Part shown: piece by piece, positions 52,376 through 63,743 of the stretch | How the letters are laid out: each line of letters begins with the position of its first letter | How positions within the stretch are numbered: position 1 is the stretch's first letter | Assembly (NCBI GenBank): GCA_020633515.1 | Contig: JACKDM010000003.1 | Span: 1 to 64,000 of the forward strand | Length of the DNA: 64,000 nt | Reading direction: 5' to 3' | Source of the DNA: Myxococcales bacterium | GTDB taxonomy: Bacteria > Myxococcota > Bradymonadia > UBA7976 > UBA1532 | Program-made: the position numbers and the translations under genes | The notes under the pieces: generated by a model | The model's database searches: none | Seen by the model: the letters and a program-made list of their open reading frames with translations, nothing else | What the model was told of the DNA's origin: nothing

Positions 52376-54335
52376 TCCGCGTCGCGCGCCGCCGTCCCGC
52401 CTCGCGCCAGCGGCGGCACCACCGCAGCCGCATCGCCGCACCGCGCTCGCAGCGCCACCGCCGACGCAGCCGAGGCGCCCGCACCGTCGCCGACGCCTTC
52501 ACCCGCCGCCGCCAGCCAACGCCGCGCCGCGCCGCCGTCGCCGCGCCAGCGCCGACCGCGATGACGCCGCCGCCGCCGCCGCAGCCGCGCTGCGCCGCCG
52601 CCCCGCCTCGACCGCGCCGGCAACGCCCGCGCGCGCGCCGCCGCCGAGCAGCCATGCGCCGCCGCCGACGCGCCGCGAGCGCCGCCGGCGCCCGCGCCGC
52701 CGAGGCGGCCATGCGCGCGCCGCGCCCATCGCCCGCCGACCCGCCTCGCCATCACGCCGCACCGCCGCCCTCGCCCGCGCGAGGTCCAGCCGACCCAGCG
52801 CGGCGCGCCGCGCCGCCGCCGCAGCGATCGCGTGCGCGCCGCCCTGACTGCGACGAGCCCGCGCTCCGCGCCGCGCGCGTCGACGCCGTCGCCGGCCGTC
52901 GACGCCCGCCCCAGCGCCCGCCCGCCCGCCACCGCGCCTCGCCGTCGCGCCGCGGCGACCACCGCCGCCGCGACGCCGCCGCGCGCACGCGCCACCTCGA
53001 TGCCGCCGCATCGCGCCGCAGCGCAGCACCGCCGCCCCAAGCCGCGGCATCCCTCTCCGCGACGCCCGCCTCCGACCGCCGATCGGCCGGCCGCGCCGCC
53101 TCGCGCGCCCCTCCTGACGCGCGCCCGCCCTCGAGACGCCATCGAGCCCGCTCCTCGCGCCACCGCGCCCCTCCCCCGCGCCTCCCCGCGACGCGCCGCC
53201 GTCGCCGGCCGCCGCCAGGCGCCGCTGACCCGCCTCGCACCCGCGAAGACACCCGCGCCGCCACGCCGCCGCGCCCCACGCCCGCCCGACCCTCACCGAC
53301 GCGCCGCGCGCCGCCGCGCCGCCGGCCTCCGCCTCTCGCCGCCCGCCGCCCGCGCCGCGCCCCGCCGCCGCCCCCGCGCCCCGCACCGCCGACCGCCGCA
53401 CGCGCCGCCGCCTGCCACCGCCGCGCCCGACGCGCGCCACCGCCGCCCGCCGCGCTGCCGCGCGTCGCCGCGCCGCCACCGCCGCCGCCATCGCCGCCCG
53501 CGCCGCCGACGCCGCACCGCGCGCCGCCAGCCGCCGAAGCGCAGCCGCCACGCCCGCACCGCCGTCGCCGCCTGACGCCGCCGCCCAGCGCTCGCGCCGC
53601 GCCGCCGCCGCGCGCCACCGGCCGCCTCGCCTCCGCGCCGCCGCCGCCCGCGCATCCGCGAGGCGCGCCCGCGCCCGCGCCGCCCGCCGACCGCCGCCGC
53701 CGCCCGCCGCCGCCATCGCCGCCTCCACCGCCGAGCGCCACCGCGCCGCATGAGCCCGCCCTCGCCGACGATAGCCGCGCGCCCCGATGCCGACCTCACG
53801 CCGCGCGGCCGCCGCGCGCCGCGCCTGCGATCGCCGCGCCGCCGCCGCACGCCCCCGCCGCCGCGCGCGCCCGCGCGCCGAGCGCCGCCGAGCCCGCGCC
53901 CCGCATCGCCATCGTCGCGGCCCTCATCAGCATCACGGATCATCGCTTCGCCCCGCTACCGGCGCGCACCGCCAGCCGAGCGCCGCCCGCCCGGCCGCCG
54001 CGCAGCCGCGGCAGCCTCGCCGCGCACCGCGCTCCAGCGCCGCCTCGCGCCGCGGCCAGGCCGCCGCCGCCGCCCGCGCGGCCGAGCCCGCCGCCGCGCC
54101 TCGCCGCGCTCAACGCCCGCCGCGCCGCCGCCCAGCAGCCCGACGCCGTGCGCGCTTCGAGGTCGTCGCCCGCCGCGACGCCTCGCAGCGCCTGCATCCC
54201 GCAGCGCGCGAGGGCCGCTCGACGACGACCACCAAGCGCGCCATGCGTCGCGGGCGCGCCGCTCGACGAGATCGCGGGCGCACGCCGCCGCCGACCGCGC
54301 CTCGCGATCGCTCGCCGGCACGCGCGAGCCGCGCC
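52376..54335 (+). other. Anomalous very GC-rich stretch without recognisable genes
   Basis: Roughly 2 kb in which lines run at about 88-90% GC, against 78-80% in flanking genes. Translation in any frame is Ala, Arg and Pro rich with no domain, and several frames on both strands are open simply because A and T are rare. Traces of a kinase N-lobe appear near the end in two frames: RFEVVARRDASQRLHP at about 54153 and APLDEI at about 54256. Most likely corrupted consensus sequence that covers the end of ctpA, possibly another gene, and the start of a kinase gene. Confidence 0.7.
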
Positions 54336-55700
54336 GAGGCCCACGACAAGGCCATCGTTCACCGCGACCTCAAGCCGGCGAACCTCTTCGCCGAGCCCAC
54401 CCCCGGCGGCGGCGGGACCCACATCCGGGTCCTCGACTTCGGCGTCGCCCGCATCAACACCGAGAGCGTCGCGCGCTCACGGACCGGCAGCGTCGTCGGC
54501 ACCCCCGCCTACATGTCGCCCGAACAGCTCCGCGGCGAGGTCGACATCGACGGCCGCAGCGACGTCTACTCGCTCGGCGTCGTGCTCTACCGCATGCTCG
54601 CCGGCTTCAACCCGTTCCGCGGCGAAGGCGGCGTGCTCGACACGCTGCGCCGCCACGTCGAGATCATCCCCGCCCCGCTCCCGCCCGACGTGCCCCCGGC
54701 GCTCGCCGAGCTGACCTTCGACATGCTCGCCAAGCACCGCGACGCCCGCCCGCCCTCGATGCACGCCGTCCGCGCCCGCCTCGAAGGCACCGGCCTCGTC
54801 GCGCGAGCGAGCGACGAGGCGACCCTCGAGCTCGCGACCATCCCCAACCTCGACGACGCCGCGGTCGACGCGAAGGCGCGCGAGAACGAGACGACCATCG
54901 GCGCCGGCGAGCTGCGAGCGCCTGCGGCGACGCCGCTCCCCGAGGCGGATCGCCGCCGATGGTGGTCGCCATCCCCATCACCGCGGCGGTCGCGTCGCCG
55001 CGGCCGGAGAACGGCGATGGCGTGCCGCTCGCCCGCGCGACGAGGAGGAGCCGCCCGACCGGCGCGCCATCGCGAGCCGGCTCCTCGACGCGAGCGCGCC
55101 CGCGCCGACGCCGCCTGGCCAGCGGCCCAGCCGCCGAGAGCCCGCCGCGCGCCGCGCGCGCCGCGCGCGCCCGCCTCGCCGACCGCCCCGCCGAGCGCGA
55201 CGACGCCTCGGCCGACGGCGCGCCCCGTCGATCGCGCCCGCCCGCGCCGCCGACGCCGCGGCGCGGCGCCGCCGCGCCGCCGCCGCGCCCGCGCCGCCGC
55301 GCCGCGCGCCGCGCGCGCGCCGCCTCGCGGCGCCTGATCGCCGCCGGCCCCCGCGCCGCCGCCGCGCCTGAGCCGTCCGCGCGCCGCCGCGCAGCGCCGG
55401 CCAGCGCAGGCCGCCCGATCGAGCGCGCGGGGGGACTACAACGCCTTCATCGAGGATGGCCTCGCGGCCATGGGCCGCGGCGACCGCGCCGCCGCGACCG
55501 TGCTCTTCGAGAAAGCCAGGGAGGCGAGGCCCGGGTCGAAGGTGCCCTACCAGCGGCTCTGTGCGGTGTACAAGGCGCAGGAGATGCACGCGCGCGCGCT
55601 CCCCAACTGCGAGCGGTGGCTGAGCCAGGAAGAGAACCCGGCCTACCGAAAGGCGATCCAGCGCACGATCGACCAGCTCAGAGACCGCCTCGGCCAGTAG
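54153..55700 (+). pseudogene. Ser/Thr protein kinase with C-terminal TPR, interrupted sequence
   Basis: The middle is a clear Hanks kinase C-lobe: AEAHDKAIVHRDLKPANLF at 54338, [50 protein letters not shown] and [22 protein letters not shown]. The N-lobe upstream is unrecognisable apart from traces. After a likely membrane segment ([11 protein letters not shown], one frame off) the sequence degrades again, with a TGA in the kinase frame at 55335. From 55440 the same frame resumes with a TPR-type tail (AAMGRGDRAAATVLFEKAREARPGSKVPYQRLCAVYKAQ) that ends RDRLGQ at 55700. One receptor kinase is the simplest reading. Confidence 0.7.
54945..55435 (+). other. Second anomalous GC-rich stretch inside the kinase gene
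   Basis: About 490 bases with the same 88-90% GC composition and Ala/Arg/Pro-rich translation as the upstream stretch. It separates the kinase domain from the intact TPR tail, which returns in the same reading frame. It contains the in-frame TGA at 55335. Confidence 0.65.
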
Positions 55701-55824
55701 CCCGCGCGCTCGCCGAGCGGCCGCCGTGAAGTGCGCGTGACCGGCCGCGCCGGAGGTTCCATCCGCGCCGACCGTGATATGGTCTCTCCCGGAGAGCACG
55801 CGCCCCCGAGGAGGACGACCCGCG

Positions 55825-56490
55825 GTGAGCAGTTCCAAGACCCACACCTTCAGCGGCGAACAGATCGACGTCACCTACCACCCCGCGCTCTGCATTCACG
55901 TCGGTGAGTGCGGGCGCGCCGACAACGCGCTCTTCGTCGGCGGCCGCCGGCCCTGGTGCGACCCCGACGCGGTCGGCGTCGACGAGGTCCTCGCCGTCGT
56001 CGACCGCTGCCCGACCGGGGCGCTCGACGCGCGCAACAAGGACGGCACCCACGCGCTCGCGCCCGCCGACCGCAACACCGTCACCGTCGCCAACAACGGC
56101 CCGCTCTACCTCCGCGGCGCGCTGCACCTCGCCGGCGTCGACGGCGAGGGCGAGACCCGCACCCGGATCGCGCTCTGCCGCTGCGGGGCCTCGAAGAACA
56201 AGCCCTTCTGCGACAACAGCCACGAGAAGGACGGCTTCATCGACCGCGGCGCGATCGGGACCACCGGCCAGCCCGACCCGCTCCCCGCCGGCCCCCTCAC
56301 CATCACCCCGGCGCCCGACGGGCCGCTGCTGCTCAGCGGTCCGGTGACGCTCGTCGCGGCGAGCGGCCGGGCCGCGTGGCAGGGCCACAAGGCCGCGCTC
56401 TGCCGCTGCGGCGCCTCGAAGAACAAGCCCTTCTGCGACGGCAGCCATCGCGCCGTCGGCTTCAAGAGCGCGCCGACCGAGGGCGCGTGA
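55825..56490 (+). CDS. Iron-sulphur protein with Fer4_19-like and two CDGSH domains
   Basis: 221 residues, cytoplasmic. N-terminus: VTYHPALCIHVGECGRADNALF and VVDRCPTGALDA, the pattern of the divergent 4Fe-4S mono-cluster (Fer4_19) family. Two CDGSH-type 2Fe-2S sites follow, CRCGASKNKPFCDNSH and CRCGASKNKPFCDGSH, each with the three Cys and one His ligands. Such proteins carry electrons or sense redox state. GTG at 55825 has GAGGAGG upstream. ArfB overlaps its stop. Confidence 0.9.
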   Translation: MSSSKTHTFSGEQIDVTYHPALCIHVGECGRADNALFVGGRRPWCDPDAVGVDEVLAVVDRCPTGALDARNKDGTHALAPADRNTVTVANNGPLYLRGALHLAGVDGEGETRTRIALCRCGASKNKPFCDNSHEKDGFIDRGAIGTTGQPDPLPAGPLTITPAPDGPLLLSGPVTLVAASGRAAWQGHKAALCRCGASKNKPFCDGSHRAVGFKSAPTEGA

Positions 56491-56912
56491 CCGACGACCT
56501 CCCGATCCCGGGCGGGCCGACCATCCCCGCCGCCGAGCTCTCGTGGTCGGCGAGCCGCGCCTCGGGTCCGGGCGGGCAGCACGTCAACAAGACGAGCAGC
56601 CGGGTGACGCTCGCGTGGTCGGTCGCCGAGAGCGCGGTGCTCGACGAGGCGCAGCGCGCGCGCCTGTTGGAGAAGCTCGCCGGCCGGCTCACCCAGGGCG
56701 GGGTGTTGCAGGTGCACGCCGAAGACGCCCGCAGCCAGCTCCGCAACCGCGAGATCGCCGCCGCCCGCCTCGCCGAGCTCGTCGCCGCCGCGCTGCGCCG
56801 CCCCAAGGCGCGCCGCCCGACCCGCCCGAGCCGCGGGGTCAAGGAGCGGCGCCTCAAGTCCAAGAAGGCCCGCAGCGACGTCAAGGCCAACCGCAAGTCC
56901 CCCGATTGGTAA
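56487..56912 (+). CDS. arfB: Alternative ribosome-rescue factor ArfB
   Basis: 141-residue release-factor-like peptidyl-tRNA hydrolase that frees stalled ribosomes. The catalytic motif is SGPGGQHVNKTSSRVTL, and the C-terminal tail is strongly basic (RGVKERRLKSKKARSDVKANRKS), as needed to enter the mRNA channel. It lacks the codon-recognition domains of RF1/RF2, which separates it from them. GTG start overlaps the preceding stop as GTGA. Confidence 0.93.
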   Translation: MTDDLPIPGGPTIPAAELSWSASRASGPGGQHVNKTSSRVTLAWSVAESAVLDEAQRARLLEKLAGRLTQGGVLQVHAEDARSQLRNREIAAARLAELVAAALRRPKARRPTRPSRGVKERRLKSKKARSDVKANRKSPDW

Positions 56913-57284
56913 CCCGCCCTGCCCATCACCCGAGCGGCGCGTCACCGCCGACACTCGGGCCGCCCCCGTTCGTCCCCGATCCGTGACCGGCGCCCGGTCA
57001 TCGACCGTCACGGCGGCCTGTTCACGTCACCCGGCGCGCCCGCGCGGGCGGACTCGGTGACGTCCCTGTGCCGAGGACGGTTGACGTTCCGCGCCCGCCG
57101 GGCATAGTAATCTGCGTGACAGCGAAGTCGTAATCATTGACCCTGGCACGGTCGAGACAAAACCGACGGGGGAGGCGGATGAGACGGGGGCAGAGACCGA
57201 GCGTGGGAGGCCCGAACGCTCGCCCGGGTCTCCCGCAGCCGCCCTCACCCGCGCCGCCGTCCACTCGGAACGAGGGGGGCTCCG
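56913..57284 (+). other. 372-base intergenic region with promoter and leader hairpin
   Basis: Contains TTGACG (57081-57086) with -10-like ATAGTA at 17 bases or TAGTAA at 18 bases, a likely promoter for the histidine kinase. The long leader holds an imperfect 9-bp hairpin with one G-U pair, GGGAGGCCC (57205-57213) with GGGTCTCCC (57226-57234), and a ribosome site GAGGGGGG before the ATG. No convincing short gene is seen. Confidence 0.45.
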
Positions 57285-58073
57285 ATGGCTGACGGATCCC
57301 GCCAATGGTCGTCGCCCACGGGGCCGCCGAGCACCGCGCCGCCGGCCGCGCCGCTCACCGGGGCGCCGAGCGCGCCCCCCGCCGGCGAACCGGGCGTGCA
57401 CGCCGCGATGCGCAACGCGGTCCACGACATCAACAACCTCCTCTTCGCGATCACCGGGCAGTCGGAGCTGATCGTCGACGGCGCCGTCGACAACGCGACG
57501 GAGGCGGCGCGCGAGATCCTGGACGCCGCGCGCACCGCGGCGGCGCTCTGTCGGCGGCTCTTGATCGACGAGCCGCCCGCGGTCGACGCCCGGCTCGACG
57601 TCGAGGCGATCGTGCGCCGGATCCTGCGGCGGGCGTCGCCGAAGGACGGCCCGATCGACGTCTCCATCGACCTCGCCGCGCCCGAGCCGCCGGGCTGTGA
57701 CGTGCTGCGGTTGCAGCAGGGGCTCGCCAACCTCGTCAGCAACGCGCAGGCGGCGATGCCGAGCGGCGGGCGGCTGACGGTGACGACGGTGGTCGAGCGG
57801 CTCGGCTGCGCCCGGGTCGACACGCTCGGCGAGACGCTGACGCCCGGGCGATACTGGGTGCTGGCGGTGCGCGACACCGGGACGGGGATCGCCGCGGCGC
57901 GCCTGCCGCAGCTCTTCGAGCCGGGCTACACGACGCGGAGCGAGCCGACGGCGCACGGCTTCGGGCTCTCGGTGGTCGCCGAGGCGGCGCGGTGGCATCG
58001 CGGCGGGGTGATGGTCGCGAGCACCCCGGGCGAGGGCAGCCGGTTCGCGCTGTGGCTGCCGATCGGGGTTTGA
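57285..58073 (+). CDS. Soluble histidine kinase
   Basis: 262 residues. A Pro/Ala-rich N-terminus of about 38 residues precedes the HisKA box AVHDINNLLFAITGQSEL (His47), then the HATPase domain: N box LANLVSNAQAAMPSGG, G1 VRDTGTGIAAARLPQLFEPGYTT, and G2 GFGLSVVAEAARW. No membrane segment, PAS domain or receiver is present, and no response regulator is adjacent, so its input and partner are unknown. HDINN (instead of HELRN) is the variant found in many kinases of this group. Confidence 0.88.
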   Translation: MADGSRQWSSPTGPPSTAPPAAPLTGAPSAPPAGEPGVHAAMRNAVHDINNLLFAITGQSELIVDGAVDNATEAAREILDAARTAAALCRRLLIDEPPAVDARLDVEAIVRRILRRASPKDGPIDVSIDLAAPEPPGCDVLRLQQGLANLVSNAQAAMPSGGRLTVTTVVERLGCARVDTLGETLTPGRYWVLAVRDTGTGIAAARLPQLFEPGYTTRSEPTAHGFGLSVVAEAARWHRGGVMVASTPGEGSRFALWLPIGV

Positions 58074-58222
58074 GGCGGGCCGACGCCGTCATGGCCGGAT
58101 CATGGCGAGGAGGCCCGACGCCGAGCGAGGCCGAAGGCGCCGCGGAATTGCCTGGCGGAGCGCACGGACGCCCCACTAGTCTGCCGCGGGGTTCCTGCCG
58201 GGCGGGCACCGTGGAGGTGACG

Positions 58223-58849
58223 ATGCGCCATGCCTTGCTGTGGGCGGCGCTGGCGCTCGGCGCGCTCGGCTGCCGGGCGACGGTGCTCGACGGGCTCGAC
58301 GAGGCCGAGGCGAACGATCTGGTCGCGGCGCTGCGGGCGGCGGGCTTCGACGCCGACAAGGTCTCGCGCGGCGGACGGCACGCGGTGGACGTCGATCACG
58401 CGACGTTCGCCGAGGCGTGGGGCGCGGCGCGGGCGAGCGGCTTCCCGCGCCCGATCGCGCCGCCGCCCCCGGGCGGGCTGGTCGCGAGCGCCGAGGAGCG
58501 GCAGGCGGCGGCGCGGCGGGCGACCGAGGCTGCGGTCGCCGCCGTGCTGCGGGCCGATCCGGCGATCAGCGACGCGCGGGTCGCGCTCGGGCGCCGGGGC
58601 GCCGCGGTGACGGTGCATAGCCCCGCGCCCGCCGGGCTCGACCGGGCGACCCTCGAAGCGCAGGTCCGGGTGGCCGCCGATCTGCCCGCCGACGCCGCCG
58701 TCGCGCTCGCGATCCACCCCCTCGCGCGCCCGCCCCGCCCGACGCCCGCTCCCCGGCCGGCGTGGCCGCTGTGGCTCGCGACCGTCGCCGTGGCCTCGAT
58801 GGGCGGCGCCTGCGGCCTGTGGTGGCGCTGGATGCGGCGAGCCCGGTGA
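58223..58849 (+). CDS. SctJ/YscJ-like lipoprotein without other secretion genes
   Basis: 208-residue lipoprotein: MRHALLWAALALGALGC with the acylated Cys17. LDGLDEAEANDLVAALRAAGFDADKV matches the first ring-building motif of the YscJ/SctJ inner-membrane ring protein, and VLRADPAISDARVALG matches its second domain; IHPLARP and a C-terminal helix (WPLWLATVAVASMGGACGLWW) with basic tail also fit. No other type III or flagellar gene is in the window. GGAGGTGACG is a near-perfect ribosome site. Confidence 0.75.
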   Translation: MRHALLWAALALGALGCRATVLDGLDEAEANDLVAALRAAGFDADKVSRGGRHAVDVDHATFAEAWGAARASGFPRPIAPPPPGGLVASAEERQAAARRATEAAVAAVLRADPAISDARVALGRRGAAVTVHSPAPAGLDRATLEAQVRVAADLPADAAVALAIHPLARPPRPTPAPRPAWPLWLATVAVASMGGACGLWWRWMRRAR

Positions 58850-58865
58850 CGCTGATGGACAGCGA

Positions 58866-58953
58866 AGGCGGCGTCAGCCGCCTGAGCCGATCCGCCGAGT
58901 ACCGCGCAGGCGTGCGGCCAGAGCCGCACGGGCCGGAGCGAGCACGGCGAAAC
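58866..58953. repeat. Dispersed two-hairpin repeat element, copy B
   Basis: Hairpin 1 GGCGGC-GTCA-GCCGCC (58867-58882), 29-base spacer, hairpin 2 GTGCGGC-CAGA-GCCGCAC (58912-58929), then GGGCCGGAGCGAGCACGGCGAAAC ending directly before the next gene's stop. Compared with copy A at 7988, stem 2 differs at one base on each side so that pairing is kept. Located between convergent genes. Confidence 0.75.
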
Positions 58954-61764
58954 CTATAGGTCGATCTGGCGGCGGAACACGGGCGCCGCGCCGTTGGGCT
59001 CGAGCGCGTCCTGCGGCTTCGGCAGCCCGTCGCCGTCGACGTCGCGCCCGGCGCGGATCTCGCCGCTGAGCCAGGTGTCGGCCCACACGAACGGGATGAC
59101 GAGCCGCTCGAGCGCGGTGTTGAGCCGCGCCTCGGCCGAGGGCAGCCCGGCGTCGACCGCGCGCCCGAGGCCGTCGAGGATCCGCGCGATGAGTCCGGGG
59201 GTGTAGCGGTAGACCTCGTTGCCGAAGGTCGTCTGCCAGACGCCCGCGCGCGGGTCGAACCACATCGCGTCGAGGCGCGCCCAGAGCGCCTCCATCGCTG
59301 AGCGCGCCGCCGCGTCACCGGCGGCGGCGGCGTCGGCGAGCGCCGCGAAGACGGCCCACTGCACCTCGACCGAGCGCGGCCCGACGAGCTGGATCCCCGC
59401 CTGCCACGCGCCGACGTAGTCGCCCTCGTCGAGCATCATCTCGCCGAGGAGGAAGCGCACCGCGCCGTCGGCCGCCGCCGTCGCGGCCGGATCGCCGAGC
59501 GCCGCGCCCGCCGCGCGCAGCGCCACCGCCGCCTCGGCGAGCGCGAGCGCCTCGACGCGATCGGCCATGCCCGCGTCGGGGTGCCACGACGCGACGAGGC
59601 CGCCGCCGGTGGCGAGCGTGCGGGTCAACAGCCGCGCGACGATGGTCTCGGCGACGGTGCGGGCGAGCGCGGGGGTCGCGGGCAGCACCGCGGAGCCTTC
59701 GAGGATGCCGGTGAAGAGGTCGGGGCGCGCCTCGCCGAACGCGACCCAGGCGGCGAGCGCGGCGAGCAGTCGGGCCTGCGCGGCCGTGTCGAAGGTGCGG
59801 TCGACGACCTGCGCCTGCTGGAGCTGCGGCGTCCCGGTCGGTCCCGCGCCCACGATCACCGTCGCCTCGCCGACGTGGTACTGCTCGCGCTCGGGGTCGA
59901 AGGCCGAGAGCTGGTTGCGCTCGACGTCGTAGACCAGCTCCGCCATCGCGGTCGCGAGCAGCTCGCCGGCGTGCTCGATCGACAACAGCCCGAGGAAGCC
60001 CTCGCGCGGATCGGGGCCGGGGCGGCGCTCGGCGCCGTCGGCGGCCATCGCGCCCGCCTCGATCCAGGCCGCGACGGCGGCGACCTGCTCGTCGGTCGCC
60101 GGATCGACCGGGTGGGGCTCGTCGGCGCGCAGCAGCGCGAGCAGCCGCGGCGCGTCGCCGTCGAGGAGCCCGAGCGCTTCGAGGTCGCCGGCGGTCGTGA
60201 TCGTGGGCGCGATCCCGACGCCGTGGCAGCCCACGCAGCGCAGCCCGACGACGGGCGCGGCGCGGCGGGCGTAGAGGTCCTCGCCGATCGGGTGGTCCAC
60301 CGCGAGCGCGCTGCGGGCGCGGGTGGCGAGCGCGTCGAGCCCGGCGGCGAGCAGCGCCGGATCGGTCGCCCGCCCGTCCGCCGGCACCCCGGCCCAGCGC
60401 ATCAGCCCGTAGTCGTCGACCCACAGCGGCAGCCCCGCGGCGTCGCGGCCGTTGCCGAGCGGCGCGGCGAGGGCGGCGTCGGCGGTCTCGAGCAGCACGC
60501 CCGGCGGGTGGATGCTGTCGGGGATCCGGCTCTCGCCCGCGCGCTCGGCGAGCAGCTCGACCCGCTCGAACCACGTCTCGTCGAGGTTCGACCCGTTGAG
60601 GTTCGCGTCGGGCGCGCCGAGCCCCGCCGCCGAGATGTCGATGATCGGGGCGCCGTTCATCGCGTGCGGGCCGAGCCCGCCCTGCCACATCACCGCGTCG
60701 ATCGCGGTGCGGCCGATCGCCCAGGTCGCCCAGTCGGCGCCCGTCGAGGGCGCGTCGGCGCGGCCGGCGAGCGGGCCGGCGACCTCGATCAGCGCCGTCG
60801 CGAGCTCGAGCCCGCCCCGCAGCGGGAAGCGCTCGGGCCCGCTCCCGACCGTCGGCGCGACCGGCGGGCGGGGGCCGATGAAGTACGGCAGCGTGCGCAC
60901 CCGCTCCGCGTTGCCGCCGGGGTCGTAGGCCCGCACCTTGAGCTCGACGTCGCGGTCGATCCGCACCGGCCCCGCGTAGCGCGCCGAGTCGGTGCCGGGA
61001 TCGGATCCATCCGTCGTGTAGCGGATCACCGCGTCCGGGTCGTCGGCGCCGAGCACGACCTCGATCGGGCCGAGGTAGCGCCCGGGGCCGGGATCGGCGG
61101 TGGTGGTGGGCGCCTCGACGTCGATCTCGTAGTCGAGCGGCCCGGCGGTGGCGACGTTGCCGGCGAGGTCGATGGCGACGAGGCGCAGCTCGGTGGGGAG
61201 GACCAGGTCGATGTTGGCCGGCAGCTCGGCCTCTTCGGTGCCGGGCGCGCCGGCGAGCGGGGGGCTGCCGTCGACCGACCAGTAGAGCGTCGCCGCCTCG
61301 TTGGCGGTGACCCGCACGGTGAGCTGACCGCTGTAGGCGCCGGGCGGAGGCTCGATCCGCAGCGTGGGCTGCTGGCGATCGAAGACGATCTCGGCCCGCC
61401 GCTCGGTCTCCTGGTTGCGGGCCATGTCGAGCGCGCGCCAGCGCACGGTCGTCGAGGCGCTCATCGGGATGGTGACGGCGTTGGGCGAGACCCCGACCGC
61501 GGGGTTGCGCTCGGTCGGGGCGCTGCCGTCGGTCGTGTAGAGGATGGTCCCCCGCTCCTGGCCGTCGATGGTGATGCGGACGGTGAGGTCGACGGTGTTG
61601 ACCCGCAACGTCTGCCCGTCCTGGAGCTCGACGCTGCCACCCGCGGGGTAGATCGCGAGCGCGGTGCTCGTCGGCGGGGTGCGATCGGCGTCGGGGGTGA
61701 CCTCCTCGCCGCACCCGGCGAAGACCGCGAACAGGAGCGGCACGATCAGGCGGACGCGGGGCAT
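58954..61764 (-). CDS. Lipoprotein with chitobiase-type repeats and a c-type haem motif
   Basis: 936-residue lipoprotein ([13 protein letters not shown]). The N-terminal third has three repeats of the chitobiase/beta-hexosaminidase C-terminal type, recognised by [27 protein letters not shown] and [15 protein letters not shown] helical region follows, with one haem-binding CVGCHG (in [14 protein letters not shown]) near residue 500, preceded by ARRAAPVVG. The C-terminal half is Ala/Leu/Glu-rich helical. It may be an envelope electron-transfer or sugar-binding protein. ATG at 61764 follows GGAGGAG. Confidence 0.8.
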   Translation of the reverse strand: MPRVRLIVPLLFAVFAGCGEEVTPDADRTPPTSTALAIYPAGGSVELQDGQTLRVNTVDLTVRITIDGQERGTILYTTDGSAPTERNPAVGVSPNAVTIPMSASTTVRWRALDMARNQETERRAEIVFDRQQPTLRIEPPPGAYSGQLTVRVTANEAATLYWSVDGSPPLAGAPGTEEAELPANIDLVLPTELRLVAIDLAGNVATAGPLDYEIDVEAPTTTADPGPGRYLGPIEVVLGADDPDAVIRYTTDGSDPGTDSARYAGPVRIDRDVELKVRAYDPGGNAERVRTLPYFIGPRPPVAPTVGSGPERFPLRGGLELATALIEVAGPLAGRADAPSTGADWATWAIGRTAIDAVMWQGGLGPHAMNGAPIIDISAAGLGAPDANLNGSNLDETWFERVELLAERAGESRIPDSIHPPGVLLETADAALAAPLGNGRDAAGLPLWVDDYGLMRWAGVPADGRATDPALLAAGLDALATRARSALAVDHPIGEDLYARRAAPVVGLRCVGCHGVGIAPTITTAGDLEALGLLDGDAPRLLALLRADEPHPVDPATDEQVAAVAAWIEAGAMAADGAERRPGPDPREGFLGLLSIEHAGELLATAMAELVYDVERNQLSAFDPEREQYHVGEATVIVGAGPTGTPQLQQAQVVDRTFDTAAQARLLAALAAWVAFGEARPDLFTGILEGSAVLPATPALARTVAETIVARLLTRTLATGGGLVASWHPDAGMADRVEALALAEAAVALRAAGAALGDPAATAAADGAVRFLLGEMMLDEGDYVGAWQAGIQLVGPRSVEVQWAVFAALADAAAAGDAAARSAMEALWARLDAMWFDPRAGVWQTTFGNEVYRYTPGLIARILDGLGRAVDAGLPSAEARLNTALERLVIPFVWADTWLSGEIRAGRDVDGDGLPKPQDALEPNGAAPVFRRQIDL

Positions 61765-61917
61765 GTGCTCCTCCGTCGGTGGGGGGGCCGATTCTGGACA
61801 TCCACCGCCCGGGGAGCAAGAGCCCGGCGCGGATGTCGTGCCACCGTACTGTCGGCGGACTTGCAACGAATGGCCCACATAGGGCAAAAGCCCCGCTTCC
61901 CGCAGCAGGGGGACTCC

Positions 61918-63735
<1,818 letters not shown>

Positions 63736-63743
63736 CAGCGCCG

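Noticed and set aside
51463..54714. A 1083-residue peptidase
   Set aside because: Only about the first 304 residues are protease; the rest is Ala/Arg/Pro noise, and its end overlaps the kinase domain in another frame.
58223..58849. Part of a type III secretion operon
   Set aside because: Neither neighbour is a secretion gene; the upstream gene is a histidine kinase and the downstream one a convergent lipoprotein.
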